Shown: positions 33,568-45,597 of the stretch, in pieces | Position numbering within the stretch: position 1 is the stretch's first letter | Layout: every line of letters begins with the position of its first letter | Origin: Limnoperna fortunei | Taxonomy: Eukaryota > Mollusca > Bivalvia > Mytilida > Modiolidae | Length of the DNA stretch: 64,000 bases | Direction of reading: 5' to 3' | NCBI GenBank assembly: GCA_944474755.1 | Contig: OX104122.1 | Span: forward strand, 14,456,641-14,520,640 | Notes under the pieces: model-generated | What the model saw: the letters and a program-made list of their open reading frames with translations, nothing else | What the model was told of the DNA's origin: nothing | The model's database searches: none | Position numbers and translations under genes: made by a program

Positions 33568-35935
33568 TTTGAATGTTCCTATAATAAATTAAACAAAATG
33601 AATCGTAGTTATTAGTATAAAGATGTTAAAAACAGTTATTTCAGCTAGCACTGTAAAACTCCAACTCGTACTATTTATCTAGAAGAAAGTAAACATGTAC
33701 AAAGTATGTATTCAACAGTCAATAAAATAGGACAATCATCTCCGACTTCGCGTTAAACAACATACACATGTGCATGACTAGTAAGGAATAACAATGCAGT
33801 CAATAATTCAGTAAGAGTACTCCGACTGCCTCGAGCTCTTTCAATAAAAACTGGACACCATAATACCCATAGCTGACAAATAGCTAAACGTAGCGTACAA
33901 AAAACAAACCAACAAATTCTGTACATAGTAAGAACTTAAATAATCTAAATAATAATCTAAAAGTTAACATCCGTTTCTGAAGTTCGTGAAAGCAATTTCA
34001 AAATATTTGTATGAAAAATTATTTTATTTAAAAACTCTGTTTTATTTATTTAAGTTCAAATGTAAAAGAAATAATAAACAGCAATAGAGCAGATTTATCT
34101 GAATGGTATGAGTACAAGTTACTGGCCAATTATGGGTCCTCGAGGGACAAATACAGCACAACATTTGTGATAAGGACAGGATGTATGTATATCAAAAGTA
34201 TATACACAATAAAAATGCAGATGACATAATCACAGTTATTGCTAACGGAAACAACAGACAAAAGCTTTAAACTCAAAAACATTTCGTATACCGGACTGAA
34301 AGGTACCTCGACTGTCAAAATCAAGAAAAAAACACAAGAAGCGGATTGATCGAATTGTTGCTTGACGTCCATCTAGCAGTATTTAAACAAATAAAACAAT
34401 AAATCAATACGTGAAATAGGATGTACCATCGGCACCAAGGGTACGTGTTAGGTGATCACAGAAGATCGAGCATTAAAACGAATTGTAATTATTTATAGAT
34501 CGATTGATTAATTGAATGGTTTTAGTACGTCCTTGCGAGTATATTTGCGATATACAGATATTCAGGACAAAAACGCGAACAAATAAAAAATCGAATAAGG
34601 CAATGGGGTAAAGGGTAGAAACTGTAAAACTATGGAATATTGGGTATTAGCGGATATTGTAGATTTATAGAAGACAAAATAAATAAAACTGCATAAGGGG
34701 TCGTTATCGTGCAAGGTACTCTACGCACACGTCACCTGCTATGGTTCGCGCCCAGACATTCCCTTCAAGGACCTGACAACCACCAACGAGACGGTATCCG
34801 CTATCAGTCAATTATTCTATTTTTTTGAAAAATGAACCAAGATAGTCCATTTGCATGATTTTAAAATTTCTGTATTGTGTGGTAGACCGACTATGAACGA
34901 TAAGTGAAATTGGTAATCCCTACTTTTAACTAGGAAAATAACCACAATATATAAATGATTGGGTTGGGGTGAATACAATACAAGGATTTCATTAAAAGTG
35001 GAATGGGTTTTTTTTTCCTGTTCCATATTTTTTATAAATCGGCCGCATTGTATGACCGTACAATGTTTTATTATATTATAACTTTAATGTCAAATAAATC
35101 ACATTTAAATGATTCGTGACAGAAAACAAAATAAAGAGCAAACAAACAAATAACAACAAAATAAAGTCTATGAGTCTCCTATCCTCAGTTCTGATGACCG
35201 TTTTATAAAGGAGGCAAGACTCTGAGTTGATACTTTCCTTTTTTAATCTGTGCTTTTGTGTGGCATAATATGAAATTATAACTAGAGCTAGCATGATTAT
35301 TTTTTTTTATATTTACATAGTTTGACGATAATAATATTGATTTAACATATGTGTAAGTAGAAAACATTTCAGCAATGAAGGTCTAACCGACATTTTTAAA
35401 ACGCGAACATAGAAACCGAAAGCGAGTGTAAACTCAAAATATTAAGAAATATTTATAAAGGAAATATTAAACTTCTAAAATACATAGATGTCGCAATGTT
35501 TTTACTGTTATACATACAAATCTCTTCAAGTTATACACATCAAACAGTGGTAAACAACTGGCAGGTAGCAAGTCGTCACACGAGTCTCACATCTTCTGTT
35601 TTTGAAGGCAAAGAACGGCAACTCTGTATAACAAAATGTTCCCTGTTAAATATCGGGCGGGATTTTTAAATATGAGTGATATATCGTTTCATCTAACTTG
35701 TTAAATTTAATTAAAGTAATTAAGTTAAGTATTTTTAATCATATAAATGTTACCTGTCTGATCTGATTCAGGTAGTTTAAAGAATGTATTTACAATTAAA
35801 TGGACACAATGAGCCTACGTAAAAAAATTATCCTTAATACAAACACAAATTTAAAGTTGATTATTAAACAAACATATTACTCATTGACCTGTACAGTGTT
35901 ATACTGTATTGTGTTTACGTGATTATTAAATGGAT
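33568..35935. other. 5' flank of B-box gene 3; no gene
   Basis: Shared with 16067-18738 apart from indels. Old SINE remnant at 33808-33911. A block-3-specific insertion at 35071-35228 (cattta...aaacaaacaaata...ctctgag) has no identified origin. Several small minus-strand frames also occur in block 2 but with stops shifted. Confidence 0.5.
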
Positions 35936-36180
35936 TGGGGGCCTCAGTGGTTAAGGTAGTTAGTCACTGACAATTGATCACGTACCTGTCGAGACTGAGG
36001 TTTCAGGTTCGAGACTTACTGCAGGCAGTGTGTGACTGCAGTTTATTTGACAAGGATGGCCAGTTTTTCTACAGAAGATCTCGGGTTTTCTTCGGGTATA
36101 CCGGCTTCCTTCCGAAATTAAAACGAGAGGCCAAGATATAGCTGACGAATTGCTGCAAGTGGCGTTAAACATTAATCAAC
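35936..36180 (+). mobile_element. SINE, old, shared by the three blocks
   Basis: ggggcctcagtggttaaggt head and the same ccttccgaaattaaaacgag 3' variant as block 2. Confidence 0.78.
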
Positions 36181-37637
36181 AAACAATCAAACAGATGTGT
36201 CAAAAATATAAAGATCAAATTGTGAAAAATAATTAAAGAATAAAATAAATATCGTACACTAATTATCAATTTTTATACGTAACTTAGAGAGACCAGACTT
36301 ACTTATCCTTCAGCAGATGTAAGACCTACTAGGCCGACGGAGTGGGGAACGGTCACGGAGGGGGGTAACTAAGGATACTTTTAGGTACAGGTCTGCGGAC
36401 GGAGATTTGAAAACCGACTCTATTCATATATTTTCGGACGTTATAAACAGGACCTAATCATATATTAAATTAATAAATCAGACCTATTCATATATTTTAT
36501 TACTGCACATCCCCATTGACAAATTAGTACATTCATTACCAAAATGATCAAGTGATGTTAATGGGACACTTTATTTGTAAAATCAATATGGTTTACATAG
36601 GCTTAACATGCTTAAGATGAGAATTGAGGCATGGATATATTTAGATAATTTACAACTACCCAATGATATATTTTTCAATGAAAAAATCTACCTATTCATA
36701 TATTTTGGAGAGGTAAAAAATGACCCATTCGGGCCACACATCCGTATTACCCTATATATACCAAGTAACCCCCCCCCCCCACCTTTCCTCTTCGTAGAAA
36801 CGGTTCTAAACATTTGGGATACTGGAAAAGATACACGGTCGATAGTGTTGTTTGACCAGGTATCCGAAGGCCCAGCTTTGACTAATCACCATGGATAAAT
36901 AACCTTTAACAGCCGTCCGGACGAGAGAATTTATTTGCCAGTCTCGGACTTTGAAAATCGTCATCATCATCATCATCATCATCATCATCGAATTAATAAA
37001 CAAATCTTATCAATGATAGTATTTATAAACAAACACAAAAAGTACATAAAAACTAGAGAACTTTGTGTTATATCTGGTTATATTTTGTTTTTGAGCATCA
37101 GAAAGTCTTTTTTCTGATACTTATATCAAACACAAAGAAATGGTTCCAAGTGTTACGGAGTAGGGAACGGAGCAGATTTTAACATTCTTTTGTCGTCTGC
37201 CACTCATCGGAGAGGAGAATAAACGAAATACAAATTCAATACATTCGGCGATATACTAGACACAATGGTTAGTGCTAACTTTAGCAAAGGTTTAATGATA
37301 AATACTTGATTTTAGAAGACAGAGACTTTTTCACCTATTTTTCCGTTAATGTCCAGTTGATATTGATGGAAGTAGGTTGAGTGCCCGGTAAACATATCTT
37401 ATTTACAACTATATTAAAAGTATAATACGTAACAACGGATACAGTACATGTTTTCCCAAAACAACAAACAACATTCTTGTGACATATATAGACCTTCTTA
37501 CGAGTTTCGTGTTAATAAAAACATTAAATGCGTCAGGCTTAATTAGTTTTGAAATGTTTAACATTTCATTTCCTTTGTTTATTTCGTCAGTTATCACGCA
37601 GGTATTGTTATGTAATCTTTTTTTTTGTCACTGCAAG
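36181..37637. other. No gene seen; microsatellite
   Basis: Contains C10 at about 36770 and (ATC)n at 36961-36990. The histidine-rich frames across the latter are repeat translations. Upstream flank of the small peptide gene at 37734. Confidence 0.5.
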
Positions 37638-37639
37638 AG

Positions 37640-37648
37640 TATAAAAAA
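37640..37648 (+). promoter_or_regulatory. TATA-like box of the 38-residue peptide gene
   Basis: tataaaaaa, 94 bases upstream of the ATG. A second candidate, tatataa at 37703-37709, is nearer. With the first, a start site near 37670 and a 5' UTR of about 65 bases would follow. Confidence 0.45.
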
Positions 37649-37733
37649 GCAGAAAAGCTAAGTTTGAAGTAAACAAAGAAAATACTTTAATAGTAAGACT
37701 TTTATATAATAGTTACAGCTAAATTGCGACAAT

Positions 37734-37850
37734 ATGTTCCTCGGTTCAGATGAAGTCGTGAAATTGGTAGCGGTTCTGGTAGCATTTATGGCGTTCTTAT
37801 GTGCAGTGGGGTACGATGAGCCAGAAGGATATGAACCATATTGGGACTAA
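37734..37850 (+). CDS. Putative small secreted peptide, 38 residues
   Basis: Begins MFLGSDEVVKLVAVLVAF, a short polar start and a hydrophobic core (LVAVLVAFMAFLCAV) typical of a signal peptide, then an acidic, tyrosine-rich tail YDEPEGYEPYWD. Cleavage near AVG/YDE would leave about a dozen residues with at least five acidic side chains and no Lys or Arg. A donor-like ag|gtgata follows three bases after the TAA, so an intron in the 3' UTR is possible. The locus at 41004-41114 has the same plan. Not recognised as any known family; it could be a peptide precursor, or the first exon of a longer gene if an upstream donor is used. Confidence 0.45.
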   Translation: MFLGSDEVVKLVAVLVAFMAFLCAVGYDEPEGYEPYWD

Positions 37851-38283
37851 ATAGGTGATATTTTCATTTTAGTCTTATTTAATTTATATAATTTATGTGC
37901 ATGTAATAGATTGTTTACCTATATAAAGTCGTTATTTGTAAGCTTTCTTACTTCGAGTCTTCGTGCATAAAATGTAGTCTATTGCTTGGATGCCCTTTTA
38001 AGCGCCTTATATTACATGTACCGACATAAGTGGGGGGGGGGCTCATTTAGTGGTTGTTTTAGCGTATTATGCAGTGAATTTTTATTGTTCCGGTGGTTCT
38101 ACTTCTGGTGTTACTAGTTTTTGTTTATGTTTTATTTTTCAAAAATAGATTTATCAGCTTTTCTCCTGACAACATGAAGTCAACTGGTTATTAGTCTTTT
38201 AGCTAAACAATGCAGGAACATAGAAACGGTTTTGTGTTGTTCTATTTAAATAAAATGTGCAATTTTGATTAGAAAAGTTATGA

Positions 38284-38312
38284 CTGTGTGTGTGAGTGTG
38301 TGTGTGTGTGTG
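38284..38312. repeat. (TG)n microsatellite
   Basis: Nearly pure tg dinucleotides immediately upstream of the ctatataagg box. Confidence 0.9.
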
Positions 38313-38313
38313 G

Positions 38314-38323
38314 CTATATAAGG
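38314..38323 (+). promoter_or_regulatory. Strong TATA-box core promoter, product unclear
   Basis: ctatataagg with an initiator-like tcacaatcagta about 25-30 bases downstream. Following frames are short: 38390-38467 (25 codons) and 38409-38606 (65 codons, no signal peptide or domain). May drive a non-coding first exon. Confidence 0.4.
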
Positions 38324-38863
38324 GTTTTTTTCAAGTCTCACAATCAGTAGAAACACTGTCAAAAACTACAAAACCTAAACTTATCATTGATGTTCAGATT
38401 ATTAGCAAATGTTAAGTTTATTCTATATCTACGCAAATTTAAACAAAACATTGATATCGCGCGCTGAGGACGAAACACACCATTGTAACTGGTATCTTGG
38501 TTTCATATATGTAGGTACCAGTAGGTTCCTTTTGAGTGATGTCTGTATAGTTTTAGCTTTTTTGTTTCGACTTTTTCAGAACAAACGAATAAAGACCTAT
38601 ATATAAACAGAATACAGAAACATGGAGACATTGTAGCGTTTCTTCATCCAGACAATATATTCCTCAGATTGTAAATCCACTAGTTTATGTTTTGTTGTTT
38701 ACATTATTCACAATAAACTATTAAATATCGATTTGTTTTTGTCCGATTGCTAAACACTAAACAGACAGGTATACCCATAGGGTACTACATAATGAAAGTC
38801 ATTTTTGAGGATATGGTTTAAAGTTAAGAACTTCAAGCAGTAAAATATTAGAGAAACATTTAT

Positions 38864-38953
38864 ACATCGTCGGAAACCCACGTCCGTTCGCGTTTTCGTT
38901 TTGGTACCACTTAGCAAAGCGAGAACGCGACCGGACGTGGTTTCCGATGATGT
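38864..38953. repeat. GC-rich hairpin, about 90 bp
   Basis: acatcgtcggaaacccacgt pairs with acgtggtttccgatgatgt, and inner gttcgcgttttcg with cgagaacgcg; loop around ggtaccactta. Confidence 0.75.
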
Positions 38954-40544
38954 TTTATATAGATAGTTAAATTTTACTTCCATTTAATTGGGAATATGTT
39001 TGTTAAATAGGGACCGAAGAAATATAGCTGCGCACTCTAGTTTTAACTGATATGCAATTATCGAGTCTGTTTTATTTTATCATATAAGTAAGAAATGTGT
39101 GTCCTTCCTATTGCTGGATTTTTTCTCACGCATATGTCCATCTGATTCGATAGGTGTGCAAATAAAGGCAAGCAGTGTATTTTCTTGTAAAACATCCCAG
39201 TAAATTAATTTATCCCGGGGAAGGGGGCCATTGGTTTGGGTTACTGACTTATGTACATAATTATAACATTCGTCAAATTTATAATAATACACTGTTCTTT
39301 GACCTATGACCTGGCGATATGTTTTAAACAAACCTAACTGTTTAAAGTGCAGTCGTTCGGAAGTATGGTTTCATATATTGAAAAAAAGAATGAGATGTTC
39401 CGATATTTCTATTTTCATATTTAACTTTTTTTTCGTTCTGTTTTCTGTTACAAAGCCATAAGCCAGTAGAAAAGGATCAATTCATATACTGTAAAGAAAA
39501 AGACCATGGTGTATAAAAAACAAACAGTGCGATAAGACTTTTAAGCAATACTCAGTAATCTAACGGCAAGTCCAAGGGCCATAACTTCGTCAAAAATCAT
39601 CGGACCGAAACGAAATTCAAACATGATAGTTGAAACTCGCGATACCAAATGCCAGCTCTGGAAATATGTGTTTAACTAACGGACTGATGTACTGACGGAC
39701 GGAGTGCAACTCTTTATTCCCCTTTAGCGATAATGATAGATTGAGAAAACAAGAAATAAATAATATAAGTATTTAGTTCAGAGGAACATGCTTTGAGTAT
39801 TTAATAGCCCCCAAAATAACTGTTTAATACACTTAATCATTAAGAAGTCTTTATGCAAATGGACTGTTTATTTCATACATACATGTTGAAATACAACATA
39901 GCACATTTTACATATTACATGTATACGGAATTGAAATATACAGCTATATTTAAAATTTAAAACATGCGTTTGGTATGTCAGTATGGTATATGCCAGATTC
40001 TACAGTTTGGTTTTTAAAGTCCTCAAAATACCTGCAAATATATATATAACATATTTGTGATTATCTTTACTTCTAATAAAGACTTGTCCTCGGTGGTAAT
40101 ATCTGTAAAAATGTAGAATCATTAATGTATAAAAACGTACAAGAGTATGATTGAATCTCAATTATTTGATATCAGAAATGGAGTTTGATAACGCCTAAGA
40201 CAACGTGTATATCTTGAAACCACGAACAGGTATTACAAAAAGGGGGTCTGTTTAACACTCTCATCGCGTCCCATATAATTTATGTATACATATTTTATGC
40301 CCTCTTAGTTGTCCTTTCTGTTTTGGTTTTTCGTTTATTTCTTTTGTGATGTGTTCTGTTGTTCTTCTCTCGTTTAGTGACTACTTGAACTGTGATAAAT
40401 GTTTCGGTCTATCGCCCCTTCTTCATATATCACGTGTTCAGAAGTTATATTTTCCTATTATACGTAATCCAGCGTACAATTAGCACAAAATGTAAATGTG
40501 CCTGATTTAACATGAGATGTTAATGCATGTTTATTTGGGTTTTC
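38954..40544. other. No gene; dispersed repeat part
   Basis: 39560-39720 carries gggccataacttcgtcaaaa, ggaccgaaacgaaattcaaa and gacggacgga, a dispersed-repeat signature. Nothing else is recognisable. Confidence 0.45.
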
Positions 40545-40715
40545 CTTATTTTGTTACTTTCGCCACATTATCTACTCTAGCATGGCGTCTAATTTTTATT
40601 GTGGAAGTATGCGAAATTTCTGCAGAAAAACGGGAAACCTTTGTCAAACAAGATTGGTGTCGAGCACACCCTGTCGAGGGTAAGGCTCCCCCAACTTCAG
40701 TGTTGACACCTCGGT
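40545..40715 (-). mobile_element. SINE, strongly decayed
   Basis: catggcgtctaatttttatt, gtcgagcacaccctgtcgag and cagtgttgaca occur in SINE order on the minus strand. Confidence 0.6.
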
Positions 40716-41003
40716 GAGAATATACAATTGTTGCCCCATTCAAGGTGAACATTAAAATTGTTTTACTGAGGTGTGTTTTCAGAAACCAAAACATTCATTT
40801 CATTCCTCGTTCGAGTATTTTCTTCCGTATACTATCTTTTAAAAAAAATTACCTGTACATTGTAAACATATTAGTTAGGCTATAGGAAACATGATACTGA
40901 TGTGAAAGTCTCAATAATTGACCAGTACCATGAAAAGAAAGTGTGCCAAACGCTATAAATAAGTATTTATAGATTTTGCTATAACACAAAATACTTACAT
41001 TTT

Positions 41004-41114
41004 TCAACCTTCATCCGGGTCACCGTCATTTTCCCACTGGGCTTGAACAGTATTCACCCAAAGTAGTGCCAGAACGATAACGACTACAAACAATTGTTTA
41101 CAAATCTCATTCAT
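41004..41114 (-). CDS. Putative small secreted peptide, 36 residues
   Basis: MNEICKQLFVVVIVLALLWV then NTVQA: a textbook signal peptide with a likely cut after VQA. The mature tail QWENDGDPDEG has six acidic residues and no basic ones. A consensus donor (at|gtaagt, exon edge 40999) follows five bases after the stop, so the coding region would be one exon with a 3' UTR intron. A tatttataag box lies about 45 bases upstream. Gene plan and chemistry mirror the peptide at 37734, which lies convergently 3.2 kb away, although sequence identity is low. Family unknown; extracellular, possibly calcium- or matrix-binding, by inference only. Confidence 0.5.
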   Translation of the reverse strand: MNEICKQLFVVVIVLALLWVNTVQAQWENDGDPDEG

Positions 41115-41156
41115 GTTGGTCAGTTAATAATTTTTTTGTATATCTTCCGTGTGTTG

Positions 41157-41166
41157 CTTATAAATA
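41157..41166 (-). promoter_or_regulatory. TATA-like box of the 36-residue peptide gene
   Basis: tatttataag on the minus strand, 43-52 bases upstream of the ATG, giving a very short 5' UTR. Confidence 0.45.
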
Positions 41167-41494
41167 CCTCCAGTGACGTAGGCAGCTGTTACAAACGATG
41201 TCAGACACATTTTACGATGTTAAAACATGAGAAAAAACAATGTTATTCTAAATTTGTTTCCTGCTGAACAAAATTATCGTGACCTTAAAATTTATTACGC
41301 ACGTTGATATAACTGTTGACCATAACATTTTACTTGTTGTTTTCATTAAATGTGTAATTTCAGAAAAATCAATATGAAGGTTTATATCAGCATTGATTAG
41401 CAGCTGACCGTTGAAAAAAAATTTATATTTTACATGGACAAGCAACTCGATTTAGTTATTTTATGGGTAAAGTGGCAAACTCTGGAATATTAAG

Positions 41495-41617
41495 AGGTTA
41501 TTATATGGCGATTTCAAATCACACCCCATATTAACCCGAGACCCCTATATCTACCCGAGGACCTTTAGGCCCGAGGGTTGATATTGGCGTGATATGAAAA
41601 TCGCCATTTAATGACCT
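41495..41617. mobile_element. MITE-like inverted repeat, 123 bp
   Basis: aggttattatatggcgattt pairs with aaatcgccatttaatgacct. Inner arms tattaacccgag / cccgagggttgatat follow. Flanking duplication unclear. Confidence 0.7.
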
Positions 41618-41814
41618 ATTTATCATATACCTACGACATTTTGATTTGAGAATTTTAATGACATGGATTTTTCGATCAGGTATGGAAATTAATAATATTA
41701 ATTAAAGAAAATTAAAGAAAAATAATTTGAATAATTTAGCAATTAAATTTTAATTTAAAAAAAATGTATTAAAAATAATGAAAATGTTGATATTACAGGG
41801 AGAATCTGTAATCC

Positions 41815-41944
41815 ATGTCAGTTCAACCAGGGTAATATTGATTACAAGGGATGTGACATGGATTCTTAAGTGTGTCATATGACATCCAGATCACATCCCT
41901 ATAAATCATTATCACACCCCTTTGTACTATGAGTTGACTGACAT
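41815..41944. mobile_element. MITE-like inverted repeat, 130 bp
   Basis: atgtcagttcaacc pairs with gagttgactgacat. Inner acaagggatgtgacatgga pairs imperfectly with the inverted ccagatcacatccct zone. Confidence 0.65.
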
Positions 41945-42275
41945 TGTCTGTATTGAATATTCAAAAACAAACATATTATTACTAAGTATATGGTAAAATT
42001 TTATATTTGCACTGGAGCCTCAGAAAATATAAACCTTATGTACTGTCAGTTGTCAATAAGATACAAATATTGTTCATGTATTATTTCTGGAGTAAAAAAG
42101 TTACCGATAATGTTAAAAATAGGCAATTTCGTGCGTCCGTACATCTCTGATAGCCACATGATACAATGTAGGTATTGATATACATTTGAAAAAAAATGTT
42201 TTCAGCGTAGACATTAATTGATTGTCTCGAGAAAAGTACTATTTTACTGAGCGATAGCTAGTAAAAATATGAACG

Positions 42276-42755
42276 GAGTAAGATTCGACATACCAACCCC
42301 ACATGCAGTAGGATTCATCCGAAATACCAAACCCACAAGGAGTAAGATTCATTCGACATACCAACCCCACACGGAGTAAGATTCGACAAACTAACCCCAC
42401 ACGCAGTAGTATTCGACATACCAACCCCACTAGGAGTAAGATTCGACATACCAACTTTACAAGGAGTAAGGTTCGACATACCAACTTTACAAGGAGTAAG
42501 ATTCGACATACCAACCCCACACGGAGTAAAATCGAAATACAAACCCACTCGGAGAAAGATTCGACATACCAACCCGATATGGAGTAAGAGTCAACATACC
42601 AATCCCACACGGAGCAGGATTTGACATATCAACCTCACATGGAGTAAGATTCGACATATCAACCCACACGGAGTAAGATTCGACATATCAATCCCACACG
42701 GATTAAGATTGGACATACCACCCCACACTTTGTAATATTCGATATACCAACCCAC
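42276..42755. repeat. 30-bp minisatellite, about 16 copies
   Basis: Consensus unit ggagtaagattcgacatacc plus aaccccacac. Units vary from 28 to 34 bp. Because the unit length is divisible by three, open frames arise on the minus strand (123 and 85 codons, VGLVCRILL-type repeats); these are judged non-genic. Confidence 0.92.
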
Positions 42756-43124
42756 ACACACAAGCAATATTTTTTTTATTCCCTATACAAATTAAGTAAT
42801 GCGACAGGATGTCAAAATTACTATTTCTTCTTTGGCGAAATATATTCTGTTCTTCTCTGCCTAAATATGTTTGTTCTACTTCGAAATCTCTAATGTTCCG
42901 ATTTTACTTTTGTTATTTTTGGAACAAATGTGCGTTTTGAAGCACACAAAAATCAATTCCCCAGCTTTTAGAATATTTGCATGTAAGAATTCGTGTATAA
43001 TTTTTAAAGTTTTTGATTTTTAGTTTGCTTAACCTTAGCTTATTTCGAGAGCTTTAGACAATTAGACCAGGTCGGTGTTTTATGTGTATAGACATTCTTC
43101 TTGTAATTGGCCTCCATTGCAGAG
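42756..43124. other. No gene seen
   Basis: T-rich sequence without repeat or frame of note. Confidence 0.4.
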
Positions 43125-43240
43125 TTGTTACTGATCGCGTGGCTGTCAACATTGAGGTTGCGGGTTCGAACCCTACTGTTGAGAGAGTCTGCATTTTTCC
43201 GACCTAAATTGACAAGAATTTCTCTGCTAACAGAAAAAAT
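43125..43240 (+). mobile_element. SINE, middle part only
   Basis: gatcgcgtggctgtcaacat, the B box gggttcgaacc and the ttgacaagaattt zone; head and 3' end lost. Confidence 0.7.
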
Positions 43241-43720
43241 TTAACCTTAGTCTAACTTTGTAATACTTTAGTGTACTTGATTTATATGCCACACTGAACA
43301 TTGTTAAACTTGCTTCCGACAAGTATAAGTTGTTGTATACCTGTGGAATACTTCAAGTATACTCTGAGCTAGCTTATTTCGTACCTTACGAAGTAACAAA
43401 ATGTTAATTTATTGAAAGTGGCAACATTAGACACATAGCTAAGTTACGGATATAAAAGACGGTTACACTTTAAGACCCACCCCTTGATTTTGGATTATAG
43501 TTTAATATTGATTGCTGGACGTTAAGCAACTATCAATCAATGTTAAAAGGTAATTCAATGCTACCTGTGTCGGATTTTTTTTTTAAACACACGTAGCTGT
43601 AGTCTATGAGATCCAGTATTTGACGTGAAATAAGATTAAGGTCAACGGCTTCAATGTCCTTTCTATCGCACCCGGACCGGTGAGATTTGATAGAATATAT
43701 GCAACAAATCAACGCGTCGT

Positions 43721-44053
43721 TTGGACTTAGAAGATGAGATCGATTTGTACTATTTGATGTGGATTTTTTTTCTCGCCCAGATCAGTGAATTTTGCTTTCG
43801 CGAGTATCGTGTCTATCTCGGTGTTACGCGTTCTCAAATTTATTTACAAGCATGGCGTAGCTTTCGTCTCAAAGATTTCGGAGTCATATATTGTGAGGCC
43901 CTCGTACAATCAGGTGGCAACAATTCGTGCCCAAGCACGATTTGCGGTTTTAGTCTTATACGTTGTATATCTTACAGTCAGTTTGTCGTGTTTCTTTATA
44001 TTGATATAAGCAAACACATCATCAGATATTCTTCTTCTGCAGTTTCCTTGTAA
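43721..44053 (+). other. Ambiguous open region, possible exon or repeat
   Basis: Two frames are open together (110 and 74 codons). A good acceptor (ttttttttctcgcccag, edge about 43783) precedes ISEFCFREYRVYLG in one frame; the other ends in a hydrophobic run (FAVLVLYVVYLTVSLSCFF). No domain is recognised and no donor is obvious. Raised GC relative to its neighbours suggests a dispersed repeat as likely as a gene. Confidence 0.25.
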
Positions 44054-45374
44054 TCTATTCGATAGGTGCATTTTTGTATTTCATTCTGTATTTTTAAACG
44101 CAATCTGTTTATTTAAAAACATCTTCACAAGAGTACATTTCCAATGATTCAGTTACATTCATCGATGTTTAGTTTATCTACTATTCGCCAATTATAAAGT
44201 CTCATTTATTGAAAGTGATATGAATTAAAATGTTGCCTCTACACTGATAATAATAAAATCTATTTCAAGTATTATGGTAATTCTTTATAAATATTTTCCT
44301 TCTTTGGAATGGCAGTTTACTGTAAAGACAGAAAAAGAGTAGTAATTAATATACCAATTAACAAGAGAGCGGTAAGACTAACTTTTAATTGCATATAGTG
44401 ACTCTCAAACGGTTAGAAAGTGTATGTTATCATGTTTTATCTTGATAGAATTTAACACGTTTGACATATTTGGCCGTTCATCTTTTGTTAATAAAAGTGT
44501 ATTTGATGAGCACAAAATACGTAATTAAAAATGTTTAGCTAGTTTGTCCGACAATCTCCTATTGCCTTTTTGGCACATTTGCAGCAAGTCATAGCATGTA
44601 TAATATATTACTTATTATGTTCTTCAAGATTGCCTCAACTGTTCCTAAGAAAACATTACCACAACTCACAAGTAGTGTCATGACAAACCAATTATTAAAT
44701 ATTATTGTCACGACTACATAAGATGTTTTTCATCAAACTAAGCTTGTTATCTTTATCTTACTTATTTAAGTCGCTCTCCAGAAAATAAACAAAATGCGAT
44801 AATGGTTAATGTTTGTAAAGTATTATCACTATATTACACAAGATCTTTAGGCTGAATCTATAGACATATATTTATTAGAATAATGTTCATCTTTATTATC
44901 GTCCAAAACTACTCTAAATTGTTTATTTACTTCATTCAGTTAGTTTAAGCTGAATAAATATAAAAATGCCTTTAATAATGCTAAACCAATCGCAGCATAC
45001 GTGCCCATATTACGAAGTTCGGGTTATTCAAATACATTTATTCATATCGAAATATCACATAACTGAAATGAATGACACTAAACTTGGTTTTACTCAACTA
45101 CTGCAATACTATGACACTTGAATCTACATCACGACTTCTTATTTCTAGCGCTTATTCAGATGATGATGTTCAAGAGACAGCAAGCTAGCAGAAATTTAAT
45201 TATCGTTGTCAACTTTATTTTATTTTATTTTATTTTGAACATTGATAGATTGGCAAGATTCATAATTAAGTGCAGATGTAAGTACAATAATATGCATGTA
45301 CATATATCTGGAATCTGAATTCCTTTAAACACTTCTATCAAATATTTAACGAATGTAAACCTTGCTGAAAAGAC
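44054..45374. other. No gene; short tandem repeat
   Basis: AT-rich; (tttta)n at 45212-45237. Nothing else stands out. Confidence 0.45.
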
Positions 45375-45490
45375 GACTTTATAAGGTAACTATCAATGAG
45401 GTCGTGGGTTCTGGTTTTACTCGTCAAAGTGTGGGTTTTATTTCAACCTGAATTGACAATGATTCCCAGTTTTACTTTCGAATGTCCAGC
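45375..45490 (+). mobile_element. SINE remnant, decayed
   Basis: ataaggtaactatcaatgag, gtcgtgggttc and attgacaatgattcccagtt follow SINE order. Confidence 0.5.
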
Positions 45491-45597
45491 ATGGATCTCT
45501 CGCAATAAGAACTTAATATCAACTCTCTGTAATTTAAAAAAAAATAAGATAGTAGGTGGCCGCACTAGTTCATGGATTTGTTTGAAAATTATACAAT

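Larger units (their letters stand above)
31640..36990. repeat. Duplicated block, copy 3
   Basis: B-box gene 3 plus flank. The 3' flank match is short (about 31735-31880 with 1745-1855 and 14265-14383). The 5' flank matches block 2 closely to the shared SINE. Beyond that, 36840-36990 matches block 1 (11105-11282), including the (ATC)n tract. A block-specific insertion of about 155 bp lies at 35071-35228. Confidence 0.72.

Noticed and set aside
42239..42610. 123-codon minus-strand frame with VGLVCRILL repeats
   Set aside because: Produced by the 30-bp minisatellite; no start context, domain or splice support.
42276..42755. CRISPR-like array
   Set aside because: Units are contiguous without unique spacers, and the genome is eukaryotic.
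43785..44009. Hydrophobic frame resembling receptor transmembrane segments
   Set aside because: Only one or two hydrophobic stretches, no conserved receptor motif, and a second frame is open at the same place.
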